Source of the DNA: CAYFQH01 sp964345215
GTDB lineage: Bacteria; Bacillota; Clostridia; Christensenellales; Aristaeellaceae
DNA: 6,628 nt
NCBI GenBank assembly: GCA_964345215.1
Contig: CAYFQH010000075.1
Location: 1 to 6,628, forward strand
Direction of reading: 5' to 3'
Below, one piece after another: positions 5,259 to 6,628 of this stretch (positions are counted from its first letter, which is position 1; each line of letters begins with the position of its first letter). The translations under genes were made by a program, and so were the position numbers. The notes beneath the pieces were generated by a model, which was not told the DNA's origin, searched no databases, and worked only from the letters and a program-made list of their open reading frames with translations.

Positions 5259-6500
5259 ATGAAACGTAAACTAACAAGCCTGCTCCTGGTTCTTAGCTTA
5301 TTCCTTACCCTCGCCTCCATCCCCGCCCTTGCCGAAGAAAAAGTAGAACTGAATTTTTGGTATTGGGACGTGGTTATGGACGAAACCTACACTGAAATGT
5401 TTGAAGCCTTTTCTTCTGAAAACCCAAACATTACCGTGAAAATGACCCGAATTCCCTGGGCGGATTACTGGACCAAGCTGCAAACCGCTCTTCCCACCGG
5501 CGCCGGCCCCGATATTTTTTGGCTCAACCACCCCAATGCGGTAACCTACCTACCCACCGGGTTAATTGCCAGCATTCAATCTTTAATCGACTCTGGCGCT
5601 GTTGGCATTGACCACTTCGCCGCTTCCATGGTAGACCCTTATGTTCATGAAGGGGCAACTTATGGCGTACCCGTATTCTTTGATACCATAGGCTTCGCCT
5701 ACAATAAGCAGCTGCTGGCCGATGCCGGCTACCCCGATGGCCCTCCTGCTGACTGGACCTGGGAAGACTTAAGAGAAATTGCAACAAAATTGACCACTGA
5801 TGATGTGTACGGTTATGTTGTCAGCAACGAAGACCAAGCTTCTATTATGCCCTTTTTACTACAAAATGGCGGCGGTATTTATAGCGAGGACGGTACCACC
5901 TCTATTATAGCCGATGATAACAACGTTGAAACTATTCAGTTTATGCTGGATTTAATCAATGTTGACAAGGTTTCCCCCACCGTTACCGAGCAAAAAGAGC
6001 TGAGCATGGATGATCTTTTCCAAAACGAAATGGCCGCCATGGTTAACATGGGCCTTTGGCGGGTTGCCCCCTATTACGAAGCACTGGGCGATAACTTAGG
6101 CATTGCGCCCTTGCCCAAACACACTCAGCAGGGCAGTGTTGTACACAACCTGGCCTACGTGATGTCTAACAAAATGGATGAAGCTAAAGTAGGTGCTGCT
6201 GAAACCTTGATGACTTACCTTGCTTCTAAAGACCATGGCGATCGTATTGCCAAGGTGTTCGCTCCCGCTTACGACGAGTCCCAGGTGCTGTGGTTTGAAA
6301 ACTTCCCCACCCTGGATCTGAAAGTATTTACCGATGCTCTGGAATACTCCAAAGGCTTAATGATTTCCAGCAAAAATGCCGGCCCCACCTACTCGCTTTT
6401 TGCCCAGGAAATTGATAAGCTTCTTCAAATGGACAATCCTGATGTGAAAACAGAGCTAACCCGCATTCAGGAAGTGCTCAACGCCGAAATTAATAAATAG
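5259..6500 (+). CDS. extracellular solute-binding protein family 1, sugar ABC transporter
   Basis: This 413-residue protein is the substrate-capturing part of the transporter. The N-terminus is a clear signal peptide: basic KRK, a hydrophobic core (LLLVLSLFLTLA) and an ALA-EE cleavage site after residue 25. There is no lipobox cysteine, and indeed no cysteine anywhere in the protein. The mature part starts VELNFWYWD, followed by YTEMFEAFSSENPNITVKM, the TGAGPDIFWLN strand (80-90) and VPVFFDTIGFAYNKQLLADAGY (137-158), all usual for MalE/UgpB-like family 1 proteins, with aromatic residues likely to stack on sugar rings. Length is normal (about 410-440). The ATG has AAAGGAGG eight bases upstream. 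It stands after the two permeases rather than before them, the less common order. In a monoderm Firmicute such a protein is normally a lipoprotein; without the cysteine it would be released or held some other way, so a diderm host or tethering by interaction is possible. The ligand is not identifiable. Confidence 0.94.
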   Translation: MKRKLTSLLLVLSLFLTLASIPALAEEKVELNFWYWDVVMDETYTEMFEAFSSENPNITVKMTRIPWADYWTKLQTALPTGAGPDIFWLNHPNAVTYLPTGLIASIQSLIDSGAVGIDHFAASMVDPYVHEGATYGVPVFFDTIGFAYNKQLLADAGYPDGPPADWTWEDLREIATKLTTDDVYGYVVSNEDQASIMPFLLQNGGGIYSEDGTTSIIADDNNVETIQFMLDLINVDKVSPTVTEQKELSMDDLFQNEMAAMVNMGLWRVAPYYEALGDNLGIAPLPKHTQQGSVVHNLAYVMSNKMDEAKVGAAETLMTYLASKDHGDRIAKVFAPAYDESQVLWFENFPTLDLKVFTDALEYSKGLMISSKNAGPTYSLFAQEIDKLLQMDNPDVKTELTRIQEVLNAEINK

Positions 6501-6521
6501 TATACCTTTTCATCATAAGTT

Positions 6522-6555
6522 AACGTAAAGAGAGCTTATAAGCTCTCTTTACGTT
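6522..6555 (+). terminator. 34-bp perfect palindrome: strong mRNA hairpin, possible attenuator or stabiliser
   Basis: From 6522 to 6555 the sequence is perfectly self-complementary: AACGTAAAGAGAGC, TTATAA, GCTCTCTTTACGTT. As RNA it gives a stem of about 14 bp with a six-base loop. It lies 21 bases after the binding-protein stop. The following bases are only TATAAGGAGG, so there is no real U-run and strong intrinsic termination is doubtful. The ribosome binding site of the next gene (AAGGAGG, 6559-6565) starts three bases after the stem. The likely effects are protection of the binding-protein message from 3' decay, partial read-through control, or limiting ribosome access to the next gene. 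The palindrome is certain, its role is inferred. Confidence 0.5.
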
Positions 6556-6573
6556 TATAAGGAGGAATTGCCT

Positions 6574-6628
6574 ATGTCTTTTATGGGTGCTGCTGGAAGG
6601 GAAGTCAAGATCGGCCTGATTGGCCTTG
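6574..6628 (+). CDS. start of a probable Gfo/Idh/MocA-family oxidoreductase, first 18 residues only
   Basis: The ATG at 6574 has AAGGAGG (6559-6565) eight bases upstream and opens a frame reading MSFMGAAGREVKIGLIGL, which runs off the window. VKIGLIGL followed by a codon beginning with G is how the first Rossmann strand and glycine-rich NAD(P) loop (GxGxxG) of Gfo/Idh/MocA sugar dehydrogenases commonly begin, and these often lie in CUT1 sugar operons. The visible part is very short, so another Rossmann-fold enzyme is possible. An internal ATG at 6583 is in frame, but the first has the better spacing. Being 73 bases after the binding-protein stop, it is probably co-transcribed, subject to the intervening hairpin. 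Confidence 0.6.
   Translation, partial: MSFMGAAGREVKIGLIGL

Noticed and set aside
5524..5787. 87-codon minus-strand ORF over the binding-protein gene
   Set aside because: Antisense to conserved family 1 binding-protein sequence, low-complexity product, no ribosome binding site of note.
1..6628. CRISPR array, insertion sequence, tRNA, rRNA or prophage elements
   Set aside because: No regularly spaced repeats, transposase motifs, cloverleaf-like sequences or phage genes were seen; codon use looks even across both operons.

Overview
The window looks like a low-to-mid GC Firmicutes-type (Bacillota) chromosome. The reasons are strong AGGAGG-type ribosome binding sites, use of GTG and TTG starts, a Bce-type peptide-sensing/detoxification module, and divergent transcription from a shared intergenic region. 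The species cannot be named. One clue bears on cell envelope type: the sugar-binding protein carries a signal-peptidase-I type signal peptide with no lipobox cysteine. That is unusual for a monoderm Firmicute and more natural in a diderm one.

Left half (1-3005, all minus strand): a BceRSAB-type module in the order response regulator, histidine kinase, ABC ATPase, FtsX-like permease. The permease is cut off by the window edge and starts with GTG in a 4-nt overlap with the ATPase gene. The kinase starts with TTG inside the end of the regulator gene (11-nt overlap). The regulator operon has a near-ideal sigma-A promoter. The ATPase-permease pair sits behind a separate 110-nt gap that holds a good -10, a poor -35 and, just upstream, two exact CTTACATTT repeats 20 bp apart. 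This is the layout expected if the regulator activates the transporter. In known systems of this family the transporter and kinase sense and remove cell-wall-active peptides such as bacitracin, and the kinase, which has almost no extracellular domain, is controlled by the transporter.

Middle (3006-3403): a 398-bp divergent intergenic region with the regulator promoter, a possible 39-codon small ORF with a reasonable ribosome binding site, several short inverted repeats and a weak candidate promoter for the plus-strand operon.

Right half (3404-6628, all plus strand): a carbohydrate uptake (CUT1-type) ABC operon made of two permeases and an extracellular binding protein. It is followed by a perfect 34-bp palindrome and then the first 18 codons of a gene that begins like a Gfo/Idh/MocA NAD(P)-dependent sugar oxidoreductase. 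No ATPase gene is present in the visible part; CUT1 systems often share an ATPase encoded elsewhere. The binding protein would capture a sugar or sugar derivative, the permease pair would import it, and the oxidoreductase may act on it inside the cell.

I see no clearly undescribed system. The window is two known modules back to back, and the points most worth a second look are regulatory (direct repeats upstream of the ATPase gene, palindrome before the oxidoreductase gene) plus the lipobox-less binding protein.
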